Below are positions 22,761-34,449 of a stretch of DNA of 64,000 nucleotides, piece by piece. Both the position numbers and the translations under genes were made by a program. The notes beneath the pieces are model-generated. The model had not been told where the DNA came from, searched no databases, and saw only the letters and a list, made by a program, of their open reading frames with translations. The stretch comes from Trichopria drosophilae (taxonomy: Eukaryota > Arthropoda > Insecta > Hymenoptera > Diapriidae). The DNA lies in the NCBI GenBank assembly GCA_030407085.1, contig CM059582.1, positions 91,686,501 through 91,750,500 of the forward strand, given 5' to 3'. Numbering within the stretch: the first letter of the stretch is position 1; every line of letters begins with the position of its first letter.

Positions 22761-24248
22761 ACTCACATTTAGTGTTCTGTGTAGTGAAGTATGAGCCTTG
22801 GTGGACTGGGCTCGACACAAACAGAGGTGCGTTTACAAAGTCAGTGAGTGCTAACATGTACATATTCTATATTAGTTATTTAAGCATTTGATCACACATT
22901 GCACGATGCATGCCAATTCCAGAACAGACATACTGGTACTATACATTTTATTTCTTGTATACATGTCATGTGATTCTATTTAATGCAAATATTTTCCACC
23001 TCAAGCTCCAGAGGTGTAAGTGTTATCCGTATGATTGTTGTGTGCGGCTGCTTCTCCTCCTTTGTGGGCGAGAAATCGAGAAATGCGGCTTCGGCCCACT
23101 AGCTTACGGTCTTTCACGTCCCTTCCTTTGGTGGGCGAGGGACGGAAGTGCGGCCTTTGGCCTACAGATGTGTATAGTTTAATAATATCTTAATTTTCAG
23201 CTTTAATTTTTACTTGCCGGGTTCTGCAGCTTCTCCCCCCTTGCGGGAGAGCGGTCGAGAACTGTGGCCATTCGTCCACTTGTTTAAGAAATTCCACCTC
23301 TTTTCCTTTACAGGAGAGGTGCGGAAATATGTTCCTTGCCCATGTAGCTACACTTAACCGTATTTTGCTTTTCAGCCTTACTTGTATGCTTTCCGTGTTC
23401 TGCGACTTCTTCTACCCTTGTAGGCAACTTACTCAATATCTTTCACCTCCTCCTCCATCATCGCGAGCGAGGTACGGATCTATGGTGGTTAGCTTACGGA
23501 TGTGGTGTCCCATTTTGAACATAACCCGATTTCAAAGAATGAGCGGACTACCACGAAGACACTATGGTTGGTACGTGGACATTATCCAACCCATTTAAGG
23601 GCAAGTTTATTAGAAATTACTTTGCCAGGTTTGAATACGCTCATATTCGATATAATATTCACTTGGGAGAACTGCACAATATTACTTTCGAGCGTGTTCG
23701 TAAGGAAAACAAATCGCTCCATAACAACAATCAATTTCCTCCTGTTGTTTTGTGTTCTACATTGTTTCTTGGGGCACAGCCAATGTACATTTTTTCTTGA
23801 TCTCGGACGCCTTCGTCGTTTATTTAGTTTTTGCCAATGCGGGCAAACTTGAAACACAGTCCAGAGGACTATGCTCGCTATAACAACCATACGTTGGGTG
23901 ATTTGATGAACTACATGTCACCTTACATATGGGATCTTGAAACTTGGCAATAACTCAACGGAAGGAACTGAGAGGCAGGCGTATAGAGGAGAATTGTTGA
24001 AAGTTTTTTCAGGTTGCGTTACTTTGTGAATCTTATTTACGAGTTGTCGAGCTGGTGAGATGTGATTCCTGGTATAGTATTATTAGGGCGCGGTTAACGT
24101 TAGCCATGCGTATTGGGTTAGATGAGACTGTTCAAAGATAGGGGCCATCACCTCTTGAGTTTATCGCGCTGTCCAATGTATCACGTCATCGACTTAAAGG
24201 ATTGTTGAGCCAAATTTTCAAACCGAAAGGGAAATTCGTCGATTTGAC
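22761..24248 (+). other. BEL interior 3' part, no readable gene
   Basis: No BEL integrase motif is recoverable by eye. A degenerate hairpin-forming repeat occupies 23040-23490. The remainder is decayed sequence up to the purine-rich tract. Confidence 0.4.
23040..23490. repeat. Degenerate hairpin-forming repeat, 5-6 units
   Basis: Units near 23048, 23117, 23228, 23290, 23400 and 23440 combine a pyrimidine-rich arm, a short loop and a complementary purine arm (for example 'ctccccccttgcgggagag' and 'cacctcttttcctttacaggagaggtg', here shortened to their arms CTCC/GGAG and CACCTC/GAGGTG). Most are followed by 'gcgg...ggcc'. The period is irregular, about 40-110 bp. Confidence 0.5.
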
Positions 24249-24262
24249 GAAGGCGGGCGGTG
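24249..24262 (+). other. Candidate polypurine tract of the BEL-like provirus
   Basis: 'gaaggcgggcggtg' immediately before the right LTR. It is purine-rich and ends exactly at the LTR start, as expected for the plus-strand primer. Confidence 0.5.
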
Positions 24263-25231
24263 TGTTCGGGAAATTTACTCGTTACGGTTCATTGCATATT
24301 GTTGCCTTTTCGACAACAATACTGTGCTAAAAGTGCCGCGATTTTCTTGCCTCCCTCTGTGTGGCTTGGAGACTGGTTGCATCATTGCTCGAATGGAGGG
24401 GATTGCTTTTGACGTTTCGTTTACGGAAAGTATCGTTTTCCTTTTCCGTCGACAAGGAGGACCGTGGCGCTTGGAGCGCGTCAGGGCCTACGTTCGCGTT
24501 CGGGAGTCAGTTGGCAGGGGACCGTCGTAGTGCTAGGACGCGTCTCGGGCGAGGATCTCCTGTCAATTGCGACAAGCAGGCTGCGCTTATCCACTACGGA
24601 CGCGACGCGGCGGGAGAGGATCTCCTGTCCATTGTGACAAGCAGGCTGCGCATCTCCACTACGGACGCGATACGGCGGGAGAGGATATCCCATCCAATGT
24701 ATCAAGCAAGGTTGCGCGTATCAACCACGGACGCAAGACGGCGGGCGGTGGGAATATCCGACGCCAACAACGGTCTTCCACTGGCTGTTCTTTGTGAGGT
24801 TTTTCCATTTTAGTTTCACCATGTATTATATATATCTATGTTGTGTGTTGCTCTAACGAATGTGTGCGACCAAGCTCGTTGCAGACTACTGGCTGCCCAC
24901 CCCGTGGGTTCCACGTTTCCATGACGTATTTTACATATTTATCTACATGTAAACTAATCACTCGGCTCCTCTTGCGTAGAGAGCTTTCTCTTGCTTATTT
25001 CATGCGATCTTCTGCTCATCTGGCGGCTTTTCAATGGGACCAATAGGTATTCAAGAGATAGTATCGAAACTCGGAAACTTGTATAATTCCAAATAAAGGC
25101 AGAACCACAAAACAAAATTTCTGTGCGTGTTTTCATTGCGCCCTTCCTCGTTGCCTGCGGACGCTCTATTCACTACATCGAACCAGCAATACTCATACAG
25201 TCGAGCAGGCTTCTTCCGCATTGTATAAACA
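24263..25231 (+). repeat. Right LTR of the BEL-like provirus
   Basis: 969 bp, TGTTCGGG...TATAAACA. It is the uninterrupted counterpart of the left LTR and shows the empty TA site of the Tc1/mariner insertion near 24830. It contains the same 66-67 bp triplication at about 24549-24757. Its divergence from the left LTR would date the provirus. Confidence 0.88.
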
Positions 25232-25443
25232 ACTTCCATATCCGGCGTATAATTTTTTTGAATTTTCATTTTTGTCTTTTTTCTCTACATTATCCAACTC
25301 TTATGTTTTCTACCCCCGAACAAGTTAAATTGGTTTCGGGTTCAGATGTCAAGTCGTCCTCCGTTGTATATTCTGCACGCTCTTTCCATCGACTTCGTGT
25401 CTCCCCCAAACGCTTTGAATAAATATGTTCCATGTCAATTTTT
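25232..25443 (-). pseudogene. pol: Pol linker downstream of RNase H
   Basis: Decayed minus-strand sequence linking the RNase H fragment to the BEL insertion point. Several stops. It carries the right copy of the ACTTC duplication at 25232-25236. Confidence 0.45.
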
Positions 25444-26997
25444 TCATTCTCTGGAACCCTTCAATTTTCTATAATCGTAGGTCCTCCTTTCCTTTTGCTG
25501 AATGGATCGATTTTCAAGTATTCTTCTCTCAAGAGGTTGGCGATCAGTGACCAGTGTAAATTTTCTGCCGTATAAATAAGGCCGATATTGTTCTACACCG
25601 AATACTGCAGCTAATGCTTCTTTATCCGAATTACTATACCGAGTTTCCACGCCCATTAAGCTTCGCGAAGCGTATTCCCCGATTTTCCCTTGCGATATGA
25701 TAGCTCCCAGGGCATCGCCCAATGCATCTGTCGTAAGGATAAATGGTTCAGAAAAATTCGGTAATTGTAAAATCGGCGTGGTGCATAATATTGATTTTAA
25801 TTTTTCGAAAGCTTGTTCCTGATCTCCACCCCATGTGAAAGGTACATCTTGACGTTATAGGATTATTAGAGGGTGGGCGATCTTTGAAAACCCTTCAATA
25901 AACCGCCTATAATCCGGCCAATCCTAAAAATTGTTTGATGTTTTTGCGATTTTTAGGGACCGGAAATTGACGTGCAGCTTCGACCTTTTTAGGATCTGGC
26001 TGCACTATATTGTTACCTATTTTATGACCTAGGTAAAGAACTTCTTTCCGAAGAAATTGGCATTTTTCTGGTTCTATTGTGAGATTTGCATTTTCAAGCC
26101 TTTCCACGAGTCTCTTAAATGTCATTCTATGTTCGTGTAAATTTTTTGCATATACGACTATGTCGTCAAGATAGACTAAAAGTTCTATCCCTTGTAGACC
26201 AGTTAAAACGAGATCCATCAATCGTTGGAAGTCGCTATGGCCGTTTTTAATTCCCATTGGCATTCGGGCATATTCATAGTGACCATAGGGGGTAAAAAAT
26301 CCTGTCTTGTGGGCATCCCTTTCGTCCATCTCAATCTGATGGAATCCCGATTTTAAATCTAAAGTTGTAAAATATTCTGCCATCCCTAATTGATCTAAGA
26401 CATCAGTTAGATTTGGAATTGGATAAGCGTCACCAACAGTTTTTTCGTTGACATCTCTAAAGTCTATTATGAGTCTCCATTTTTTCTCACCATTTGGTCC
26501 CGCTTTTTTCGGAACCACCCTAGCTGGAGAATCATAAATTTTTACGGTATTATTATTCCGACTCGAAGCTGCTCGTCAACCTGGAGTTGCATTTCGGTTT
26601 TTATTGATGGTGGGTGACGAAATCGTTTGGCACGTATCGGCACGTCATCCGTCGTATGGATGCGATGCTTAAAGACCGTGGTCGTTCGCAGTGATTCACC
26701 CGGTAGGTGGAACATGTACGCGTATTCTTCGATGAGTGCCTCTACAGGTTCTCTTTCTTCAACTGAAAGCGAGTTTAAGTCTATTTGCGATAGGACTGCT
26801 TCGGTTCTATTGCAGTTATTCGCCGTTGCCCTTCCAATTTTCGCCATTTTACCCTCTGCATTTAATTTCTCGCAATTGGCCGTAGGTACGAAACTTCCTT
26901 CTTCGCCTAAGAAATCTACATTCTTCCGAATTTCGCATTCCACCAATTCGATAAAGGGTTCTTTGATAAAAAATCGTTTGATATTAGTATTTATCAC
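25444..26997 (-). pseudogene. pol: Gypsy/errantivirus-type RT and RNase H
   Basis: Three minus-strand pieces in order. 26542-26997 holds the region before RT and the first RT block ('RAKRFRHPP'). 25907-26518 holds RT blocks with 'DFRDVNEKT', 'TTLDLKSGFHQIEMDE' and the catalytic 'YLDDIVVYAK'. 25444-25722 holds RNase H with 'YSNSDKEALAAVFGVEQYRPYLYG'. The RNase H start (usual T-D-A-S) lies in the frameshifted gap 25723-25906. Motifs are those of errantivirus-like gypsy RT, which makes cDNA in virus-like particles. Integrase does not follow; it is found at 8549-9000 beyond the BEL insertion. Confidence 0.85.
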
Positions 26998-27283
26998 ATA
27001 TACGTACGCATACCCGTTCCGATTTGTGGCAAGCGCATTTCCTATACGCCCGGCCCGACATCTGTCTTAGGAATAAACCCGAATTCTCTATCGTTTACTA
27101 CACGCATTCGAACTACTGTCCGACATCGAGGTAGAATTTCGATTTCCGCACGATCCACAAATGGGAAAATGTAATTGTTACCCGTACAAAATCCTGCTCG
27201 TAATCGATTTTTGCACGAAGTATACGGAAAAAAGGATCGCCTAATATTCCGTCTTCTTTAATGGGGAATTCATCGTGCACAGC

Positions 27284-27535
27284 CTACATTTTCACAATTA
27301 TTCCTACCATATCTATTTTTACGGATCCTAGAGTCTTAATGATTCCATCCCCAATACCGCTTAGGTTGTAAGTGATATCTTTATCGGGGCATAATTTTTC
27401 TGATATTTTACTAACTTTTATTAAATTTATTTCGGCGCCGGAATCTATGAGAAAGTTTCCCGACGCGCGCAGAAGATTTGAACTTCGAATCTCTATTCTT
27501 GGGCATTCGAAAAGCTCAACATTTCCGAAATGCAC
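27284..27535 (-). pseudogene. pro: Retroviral-type aspartic protease fragment
   Basis: An 83-residue minus-strand frame with the active-site motif 'FLIDSGAEINLI', the D-S-G-A of retropepsins, followed by a hydrophobic 'YNLSGIG' flap-like segment. It lies between gag and RT of the same element. The frame does not continue into RT, so the region 27000-27283 is broken. Confidence 0.75.
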
Positions 27536-28101
27536 GGATGCGCTTCGGCGCCGAGAGTACGCACTTGACGAGGGGTGTTGTGACGTTGGGGCCCACTCGA
27601 CGCGTCTTGATGGCGCCGAGCGGTTTGCGAGTTTAATTGACCAGACTGATTTCCAACGGCCTTATCTCGCTTCGTAGATTCGGTTTTAGGTTGCCTAGTT
27701 AACACTCTGTTTTGTATATATTTATCTGGGTCGTAAGTTTGCACTCGTGAATCAGTCCTCAACGGTTGGAGTTGATTGTTATTGTTTCCATATCTTTTCT
27801 CTCCATTATTTGCGTTAAATCTTTTATCTGAGGCCCTATCATAGTTATTATTCACGTTAATTTTTTTTTCTGAGGGTTTATTATGGCAATTATCTCCGTT
27901 ATTTGCGTATCTCCCTTGGTCGTTTCCAAATTTTAGACGGCGATCGCGATTATTATCATGGTCCCTCTCCCGATTGAATCTTTTATCGCCCGAATTCCTA
28001 TCGCTCCTATTTCGTTCGTTTTGATAATTATTTTGCTTAATTTTTCGCGTAGTTATTACGAATTTTCGCGCGTATGTCCGATTCGCTTCCAATAGACACA
28101 T
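27493..28101 (-). pseudogene. gag: Gag C-terminal, Asn/Arg-rich region
   Basis: A 202-residue minus-strand frame very rich in Asn, Arg, Asp and Lys. It has no complete CCHC zinc knuckle, though a cysteine/histidine cluster can be read in another frame near 28100-28170. A basic, disordered tail is a plausible nucleocapsid. It overlaps the protease frame by about 40 bp, as gag and pol frames often do. Confidence 0.55.
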
Positions 28102-28303
28102 TTTGAATTATTATATATCTTCGCCTGCCAGTCGGATTCGACGTGTCCGTGCCATCCGCAATAATCGCATGCCAACTCTTTTTGCGAGTTTAAAGACACT
28201 ACATGCGCGGATGCTCGGTAGAAATTTTTACCACGAACTTCGAGATTCGAATCTAACCCGATATCCTTCGCGCTGTATTTTTCTGATAACTTACGAGCTG
28301 TAT

Positions 28304-28894
28304 CTACTGCGATTGCAGCTTATCTGGGTTAGCATGCAGTAACCGCGATTCCATAGGCCCCTTCGCACAATAGATGAAATGATCGAGACCGTCACGATTT
28401 GCGCGATTCATATAACGGGGTCTGTCTTCCGCCGTAAACTCGGCGGAAACATTTAGTGCTCTTTTAAGGTCTCTTCCATTTTTTAAGAAGCGATGCCCGA
28501 ATTCTACCAACGATTCACCCGGTTTCGGATACATATTTTTCATGTAAATGAGTAATTTGAGGGAATCCATGGATTCGCCGTAGTTTTTACGCAAGTCGGC
28601 AAGGAACGCTTCGACCGTCGCGTACTCGGTTATTTTTTCATCAAATATTCGCGCTTTCCCCGTTGACCTTTTGCGTAACATGTGTACATAGAATCGTGTA
28701 TCATTGGAAGTGAGGAAAGCAAAGGCCTCGCGGCATGCCCTTTCAAAATCAGCGAACTTACCGGTCGACCCGTCAAACTCGGGAATGCTGCTAACTGCCT
28801 CCGCTATAGGCGGAGCCTTAGCTACGACATATTGTACTGCTGGCGTCACCGGTGCAGCGGCCTGTTGTACAATATTTCCTTTATTGACCCCCAT
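28304..28894 (-). pseudogene. gag: Gag N-terminal/capsid-like region of the split gypsy element
   Basis: Starts with an ATG at 28894 (MGVNKGNIVQQ...). It has an Ala/Pro-rich start and then a helical region with 'FERACREAFAFL', 'ATVEAFLADLRKNYG' and 'KPGESLVEFGHRFLKNG', the last being typical of gypsy/errantivirus capsid. An in-frame stop ends it at 28304, after which the nucleocapsid-like region follows. It would build the virus-like particle. Confidence 0.7.
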
Positions 28895-29339
28895 GTTTAA
28901 TAAACATGTATTGTTACGGCCGAAAATTAATTCGGTGTTGCAAGTAAATTGAATATTTAAAATACAATTCCTAATCAGTAATGCCTTATGAATTTTAAAA
29001 AGATAAATCACAATACACATGAATCATGAATTCATGAAAAAATAATCAAAATGAATTATGAATTCAAGTAAGAGATAGTCATAATAAAAAATCGTCGTCA
29101 AAAATAAATGATGAATTAAAGTCTTTTTAAATTCGTAATTCATTATTGATTTTGAATTGTATTTTCAATATTCCTTGCCCAGCTTGAAATGATTCTTTTT
29201 TTTTTTAATATTCCGGATCCATTAATAGTTTTTGAATTTCTATATTACTAGTCAAATTATGCTCATCTCTGGATAAAAACATTAAAATATTTCAGATAAA
29301 ATCATGAAACATTACGGAGTGTGTCATCTAGACCCCATG
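28895..29339. other. AT-rich sequence upstream of gag; no 5' LTR found
   Basis: Rich in short self-complementary motifs around GAATTC and ATTCATGA. I find no copy of the 4981-5946 LTR here, so the element has lost its 5' end or the sequence has diverged beyond recognition. Confidence 0.45.
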
Positions 29340-29731
29340 ATTGGCGGCGTGATGGTCGTGCGGGCTAAGGCGCCAGTCTTAGTTCGTCCGAACTGAACGT
29401 CGCGAACGTCCCGAGTTCGAATCCCCGTCTGTGCAATTTTCTCTGCTTATGTCCAGTGTGGAATAACCGGGCAACATTGCTGGGCGAAGGTACGAATTTG
29501 GGACCGCTGCCGACCCCCGTCGGCAGTTGTCGGTACCGTCAGCGTCTTATCCGCGGTCGGTACGTCGTGGGTCTTATCTCGGATAAAGATGGGATAAGCC
29601 CCGCGTCGTACTCGCTAAGGCACAGACCGCCGAATCTGCTGGTGGTACCGATATTGGGGTAGGGGGGACTGGCTCTGGGTGGGTGTTGTGTGTGTTTCTG
29701 CCTATAGTTCTGTCATATAATAATAATAAAT
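29340..29731 (+). mobile_element. SINE with a tRNA-derived head and (TAA)n tail
   Basis: The head resembles a class II tRNA (Leu/Ser type): an A box at 29350-29363 (TGATGGTCGTGCGG), a long variable-arm-like segment, and a B box at 29413-29424 (GAGTTCGAATCC). A GC-rich body of about 280 bp follows and it ends in TAATAATAATAAA. No CCA and no mature tRNA fold, so it is a retroposon and not a functional tRNA gene. A-box and B-box would act as an internal Pol III promoter. Confidence 0.75.
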
Positions 29732-30185
29732 TTATTATTAATATATAAATAATTAATTTCTTTAAAAACTTATTTATAAGCAATTAGTCATAATATGACT
29801 GATATTATATAAATATTTATAATATTAACAGATATATAATTAGATATATATTTATATTAATAAATTTATTATTAATATATAATTAATTGGTGATTCTTTA
29901 AAAACTTATTTATAAGCAATTAGTCATAATTAATATAACTGAAATTATATAAATATTTATAATATTAACAGATATATAATTAGATGCATATTTATATTAA
30001 TAAATTTATTATTAATATATAATTAATTGGTGATTCTTTTAAAACTTATTTATAAGCAATTAGTCATAATTAATATGACTGATATTATATAAATATTTAT
30101 AATATTAACAGATATATAATTAGATATATATTTGTATCAATAAATTTATTATTAATATATAATTATTTATTTTTTATTTATTTAA
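29732..30185. repeat. AT-rich tandem repeat, probably mitochondrial control region
   Basis: About 3.3 copies of a ~130 bp unit marked by 'ttggtgattcttt', 'aacttatttataagcaatta' and 'gatattatataaatattta'. The array resumes at 34933 after the LINE. Position before trnM-trnI-nad2 fits the insect control region, but the identity is an inference from context and composition. Confidence 0.6.
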
Positions 30186-30271
30186 ATAATACATTTTAGA
30201 GTTTATCTCTTCGCAAACGGGATTTACATTATTTCGCTGTGTATAACGCATACGGGTATTAACGCTTCCGA

Positions 30272-33200
30272 TTAAAGTTCCGATCGCACGCTGGCAATTG
30301 CAGATAAAAATTTAATAAACTTTATAACTACCGCAGGGTCTGCTGTGTTAAGGATATCGATCCAAGTATCATTCAAGTACAAATTATTTTCAGAGCCGGG
30401 AAAGATTTCATTTCTGACATTTGAATATGCAGGGCATGCAGTTATAACATGAAACGATTCATGTTCTACTTGATGATCACATCTCTTGCAAAGTTCGGAA
30501 GTTGAAAATAGTATTCTTTTGTTATTAATTTTGATGCTGTTTGTTATACTGTTTAATAGCCGAAATTGTATAAATGTTCGTTTATAGCATAAGGCAATAT
30601 TCGCTCCTAAGTATGAGGCAGTTGCTGGCATAACGCCTGGATTATTATTTACAATTAAAGACGAATAGATTTCTAAGCACGATGAATTTCTACATCCCTC
30701 ATTATCAAGAGCGAACATGTATGCTTCATAGCCTCTTTGCAACGAGATGGTATCAACCGGTTGGAGAGTGTCGATGAGTGAGTTCCAGGCCTCCATTCTA
30801 TCGCCACCGTTGAAGAAAGATTTAATTTGAACCAATAAATTATTGTCATATTCTGGGCTGTTTGCAGCCAATTCAGAAAGCTTGGATGCGCATAGTCTGG
30901 GATATCTGGATTCACTCATCGACCTAATCTTTTCAAACCACTTTAGTATATCTCGGAAAACTATACAAGACAGTGGTAAGATACCAAGTTCAGTACGCAA
31001 TGCATAGCTGGGTGTATTTGTCGGAAGATGTAATAACTTCTTGAAAAATAAGAGTTGTACTCTCTCAATGAGGTCTAGATATTTTGGACTCCATAATGCT
31101 GACCCGTACATTAGAACTGAAGATATGAGAGTTTAATACAGCGTGACAATTGAGTTCCAGCAGCTAACCTCTGTGCCATAAATGGCCTTAAGGGTTGTTG
31201 AAATCGCGTAATTTGCCGAGCTAATGCGTTTTTTCGTAGCCTGCAGGAATGAACATGAGTCCGAAAATATTAAGCCAAGGTAGCTATAATGTTTAACAAC
31301 CTCAATAGCTTCATCGCCAAACTTAAAAAAAGTAAATTGTTTTGGATGACCGTGTTTTTGAAAAATCACAATTTTTGTTTTATTCGCATTCACACACAAT
31401 TTATTCAGTTTACAGTATTTATAAAGCGCCTCCAGCTTGCGATTAAGCTCTGTAGGAGTGTCTGCAAGGAGAACCAGATCATCTGCATAAGCTAATAATA
31501 AGATTTCCTTATTATATTTGATCGAAAGGCCCCTACAGCCATGCTCTATAAGGAAAGTCTCTAAGTCTCTCAGGAAAAGTGAATACAATGTAGGGCTTAA
31601 AACTTCTCCTTGCAGTACCCCTTGAGTCACCGGAACTCTATCCGTGATATATTCTCTCGTTTTCACTGCTGCAGTCGCAAGCGAGTAGAAATGTATTAAA
31701 ATGTTTAAAAATGTTGAGCTGAATTTCATGTCCTGAAGCTTTTGCCATAAAGTTGTGTGGTCAATAGAGTCAAACGCAGCTTTAAAATCTACGAAAACGG
31801 CGTAGACTCTGCTTTTAGGTTTCCTGGTATGGATTTGGATTAACGCTAAAAGTGTAAATAAGTTGTCAAAGCAACTTCTATGTTCCCGAAATCCAGATTG
31901 AAATTCGGGAATCATATCCTGTTCATTGATCCAAACTGACAATCTCCTACTAAGAGAGAGCATGAATATCTTTACGACACAATTTACTAATGATATAAGT
32001 CTATAATTTGAGGGGGAACTAACGTCCCCTTTCTTATGCACAGGAGTTACCAGTAGGTTTCCCAATTCTTTTGGAACTTTTTCTGTATCCAGAATTTTAT
32101 TAAACATTTTTTCCAGTAATACTATCCATTTATCCGGCAAATGTTTATAAAAGGAATAACTAATTTTGTCCATACCAGGAGCCTTCCCTTCTTTACATTT
32201 GAGTATGCTTTGTTTAATCTCATGCTTTGTAAAGTGCACGTCGAGGATAGGGTTACAAAGTTGTACTGTAACTGGTGGATAAGACAATTTAGGGGGAAAG
32301 ATCTTAGTTAGATTATTATACCAAATTTCAGAATTAAGAGTTTGAGGAAATTGATGATTCAGACGAAATTTATTAATAGTTTTCCAGAAATCAATAGGGT
32401 TTTTAGCCAGTGACAGTCTTTCTTGTAAATTTTGCATGTAAGAGCGTTGCTTACTCCCCAGAATTTGTTGGAATTCCTTCTTTGATTGATAATATGCTAT
32501 TCTGGAGTTTGAATCAAACCCGTTCATTTTACAAATTCTGAGATTAGTAAGAATTTTTTTCTTGTACTGCGCACATTCCCCATCGAACCATGGTTTGTTA
32601 CTTTTTTTTTCGAAATTAGTACATACAGTCTTTTTTAAACCGACCGCAGAAGCAGCTTGGCAGATATTCATTGTAAGTATTTCATATAAATCATCGGTGC
32701 TTGCTGACTCGTCCACGACTATGTCCTTAGAAAGCATGCTATTATAAAAGTCAGAAGCTTTAAACTCATCCCAAGAGAACGTATGAGATACTGGATTTAA
32801 TTTAGGAGTTCGGTGGTCAAGACAGAGATCTATAACCACTGGTAAATGGTCTGACCGAGAGGCCAACTCCAGAACATGAAAATCAGTACACAGTTCCAGT
32901 CCAGTTAACGAGCTCCAGGCAAGGTCGATTACGCTTTTACCTACATTACTAATATAAGTGAAATTTCCACACGCGTCATTGATAGATCTTCCATTTAACA
33001 CTAAAAGCTCATTCAACTCCATAATCTCTACTAGTTTTCTCCCTCTTTCCGTGACAACTGTATCACATGAATACCGTTGTGGCGAAAAATTTGAGAATGG
33101 AAGAACTATATCCGTGTTATTTAGGTCCGCAATACGGCAATTAAAGTCCCCTCCCATTATGACCGGAGTACAAGGAAAGTTCTCAGCCGCCTCTAGTAAA

Positions 33201-33634
33201 GCCGAATTAAGTACCGATGTTACAGCCTCTATTTCTAGTAACGGTGAAAAATATACGAGGATAAGTATAAATTCTTGTAGGCACACTTTTATTTTACAAA
33301 GGATATGACAAGGTGACTTTGAAATCATCGCTACCGAAAAAATTTTTTCATCAAACGCAATTGCAAGGCCTCCGCTAACTCTACCGAATTTCGAAGATTT
33401 AATCGCTGGGACCGAAAAAAATTTCAATGCCGGGAAATTTGCATTTAATATAATAGGCTCTATTAGCCAAGTCTCCGAAATACAAATAATATCCCGACAA
33501 CCTATGTAACCGCTGAGATCCGCAAAGTTCGTGAAGCCACGGCTATTCCAGAATAGAATCCGTAGGTGTTTATCATTACCGATTGGTAAAGCAAGAGGTC
33601 CATTTTGGGTCGATGTGCTGTTTGCTGAATCCAA
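30272..33634 (-). pseudogene. LINE ORF2: endonuclease, reverse transcriptase, Cys-His tail
   Basis: Both halves (31133-33634 and 30272-31111) are in the same frame; only a TAA near 31133 interrupts. The apurinic-type endonuclease comes first ('ILFWNSRGFTNF', 'ISETWLI', 'MGGDFNCRIADLN', 'RSDHLPVVIDL'). RT follows, with 'GKAPGMDKISYSFYKH', 'FVDFKAAFDSIDH', 'GVLQGEVLSPTLYSLF' and catalytic 'AYADDLVLLAD'. The C-terminus has a Cys-His cluster ('CKRCDHQVEHESFHVITACP'). It would nick the target and prime cDNA synthesis there. The start is uncertain: there is no ATG just after ORF1, and the frame opens at a TTG six bases past the ORF1 stop. Confidence 0.88.
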
Positions 33635-33639
33635 CGTCC

Positions 33640-34449
33640 TTAGTTTAGAAAATTTGTCGGCTTAGCTCCCGATCTTGTAGTGCGCGCTGGAGACTCGATA
33701 ACTCGTTGTAGAAAAGAATCAATTTTTCGAGATGGCGTTTCTGCAAGTTTAAGTACCTTCGGAGGTCGGCCTCGCTTATTTTTTGCCGATTGTAGAGATT
33801 GTGAAGATCTTGCGTTTTTTGGTGTGGAGTAGGGTAATTCAGCTACTTGAGATTCCAAAACTTCCTTTATTTTATCCACAGAGATTTTTTTTCCGTCCAT
33901 ATATAGGGTATTCTACTTTAATATTGGTTTATGTCCAGCTTGCATCAATTAACTTCTTGCATCCAATAGCAGCTTCAGCTCCTTTCTATCATTTTCTGAA
34001 CGATCATTGGTTATTGATATACCAATTACTCGAAATTTTTGCAGTTTGGAGAACATCAATTTTACCCAACGGGCTCCCGTGAATTTAATTATAATAGGTC
34101 TTTTTGACATATTCTTGCCTAGTCTACATGTATCGGCAATTACCGCATCCGGGATTTCTAAATCGATTTTTTTGAACAAATTTCTTATTACAACAAATAA
34201 ATCCTCGTTATGTGATTCATCATCCGGAATATTGAAAACGATGAGATTATTGTTGCTACTAGCATGATCGACTAGTCGGTCTAAATTTGAAATTTTCCCA
34301 ACACAGTCTTTAACATTGCTCGAAAGCGTTTCTATATTCATATTATATATAACTTCCTTCAATTCAGAATGCGAACGTGTCAGTGTTATCATTTCATTCT
34401 TTATTGATTCTTTGGCTTTCTCAATACCACTAATTGCCTGATCGCCCAT
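33640..34449 (-). pseudogene. LINE ORF1, RNA-binding protein, frameshifted
   Basis: Two frames: 33949-34449 (166 residues, ATG start) and 33640-33900 (86 residues). The first has a coiled-coil-like N-terminus followed by an RRM-like fold of the LINE ORF1 type ('NNLIVFNIPDDESHNED', 'CRLGKNMSKRPIIIKFT'). The second is basic ('KRGRPPKVLKL', an AT-hook-like motif). A frameshift lies between 33900 and 33949. ORF1 would coat the LINE RNA. Confidence 0.75.

Larger units (their letters stand above)
9717..25231 (+). mobile_element. Decayed BEL/Pao-like provirus with two LTRs, TSD ACTTC
   Basis: Its LTRs are 9717-14387 (interrupted by a Tc1/mariner element) and 24263-25231. Both start TGTTCGG and end AAACA. 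The five bases before the left LTR (9712-9716) and after the right LTR (25232-25236) are both ACTTC, a 5 bp TSD as usual for BEL/Pao. The interior begins with 'tttgtccttcgagcc', as in many BEL elements, and ends with a purine-rich tract. Plus-strand remnants of BEL-type RT and RNase H are readable near 21430-22250. A LINE and, inside it, a Kolobok element occupy 14775 to about 19350. Reading frames are heavily broken, so it is old. Confidence 0.8.

Noticed and set aside
29350..29440. Functional tRNA gene
   Set aside because: The A and B boxes are good, but no proper cloverleaf closes and a SINE body plus tail follow directly.
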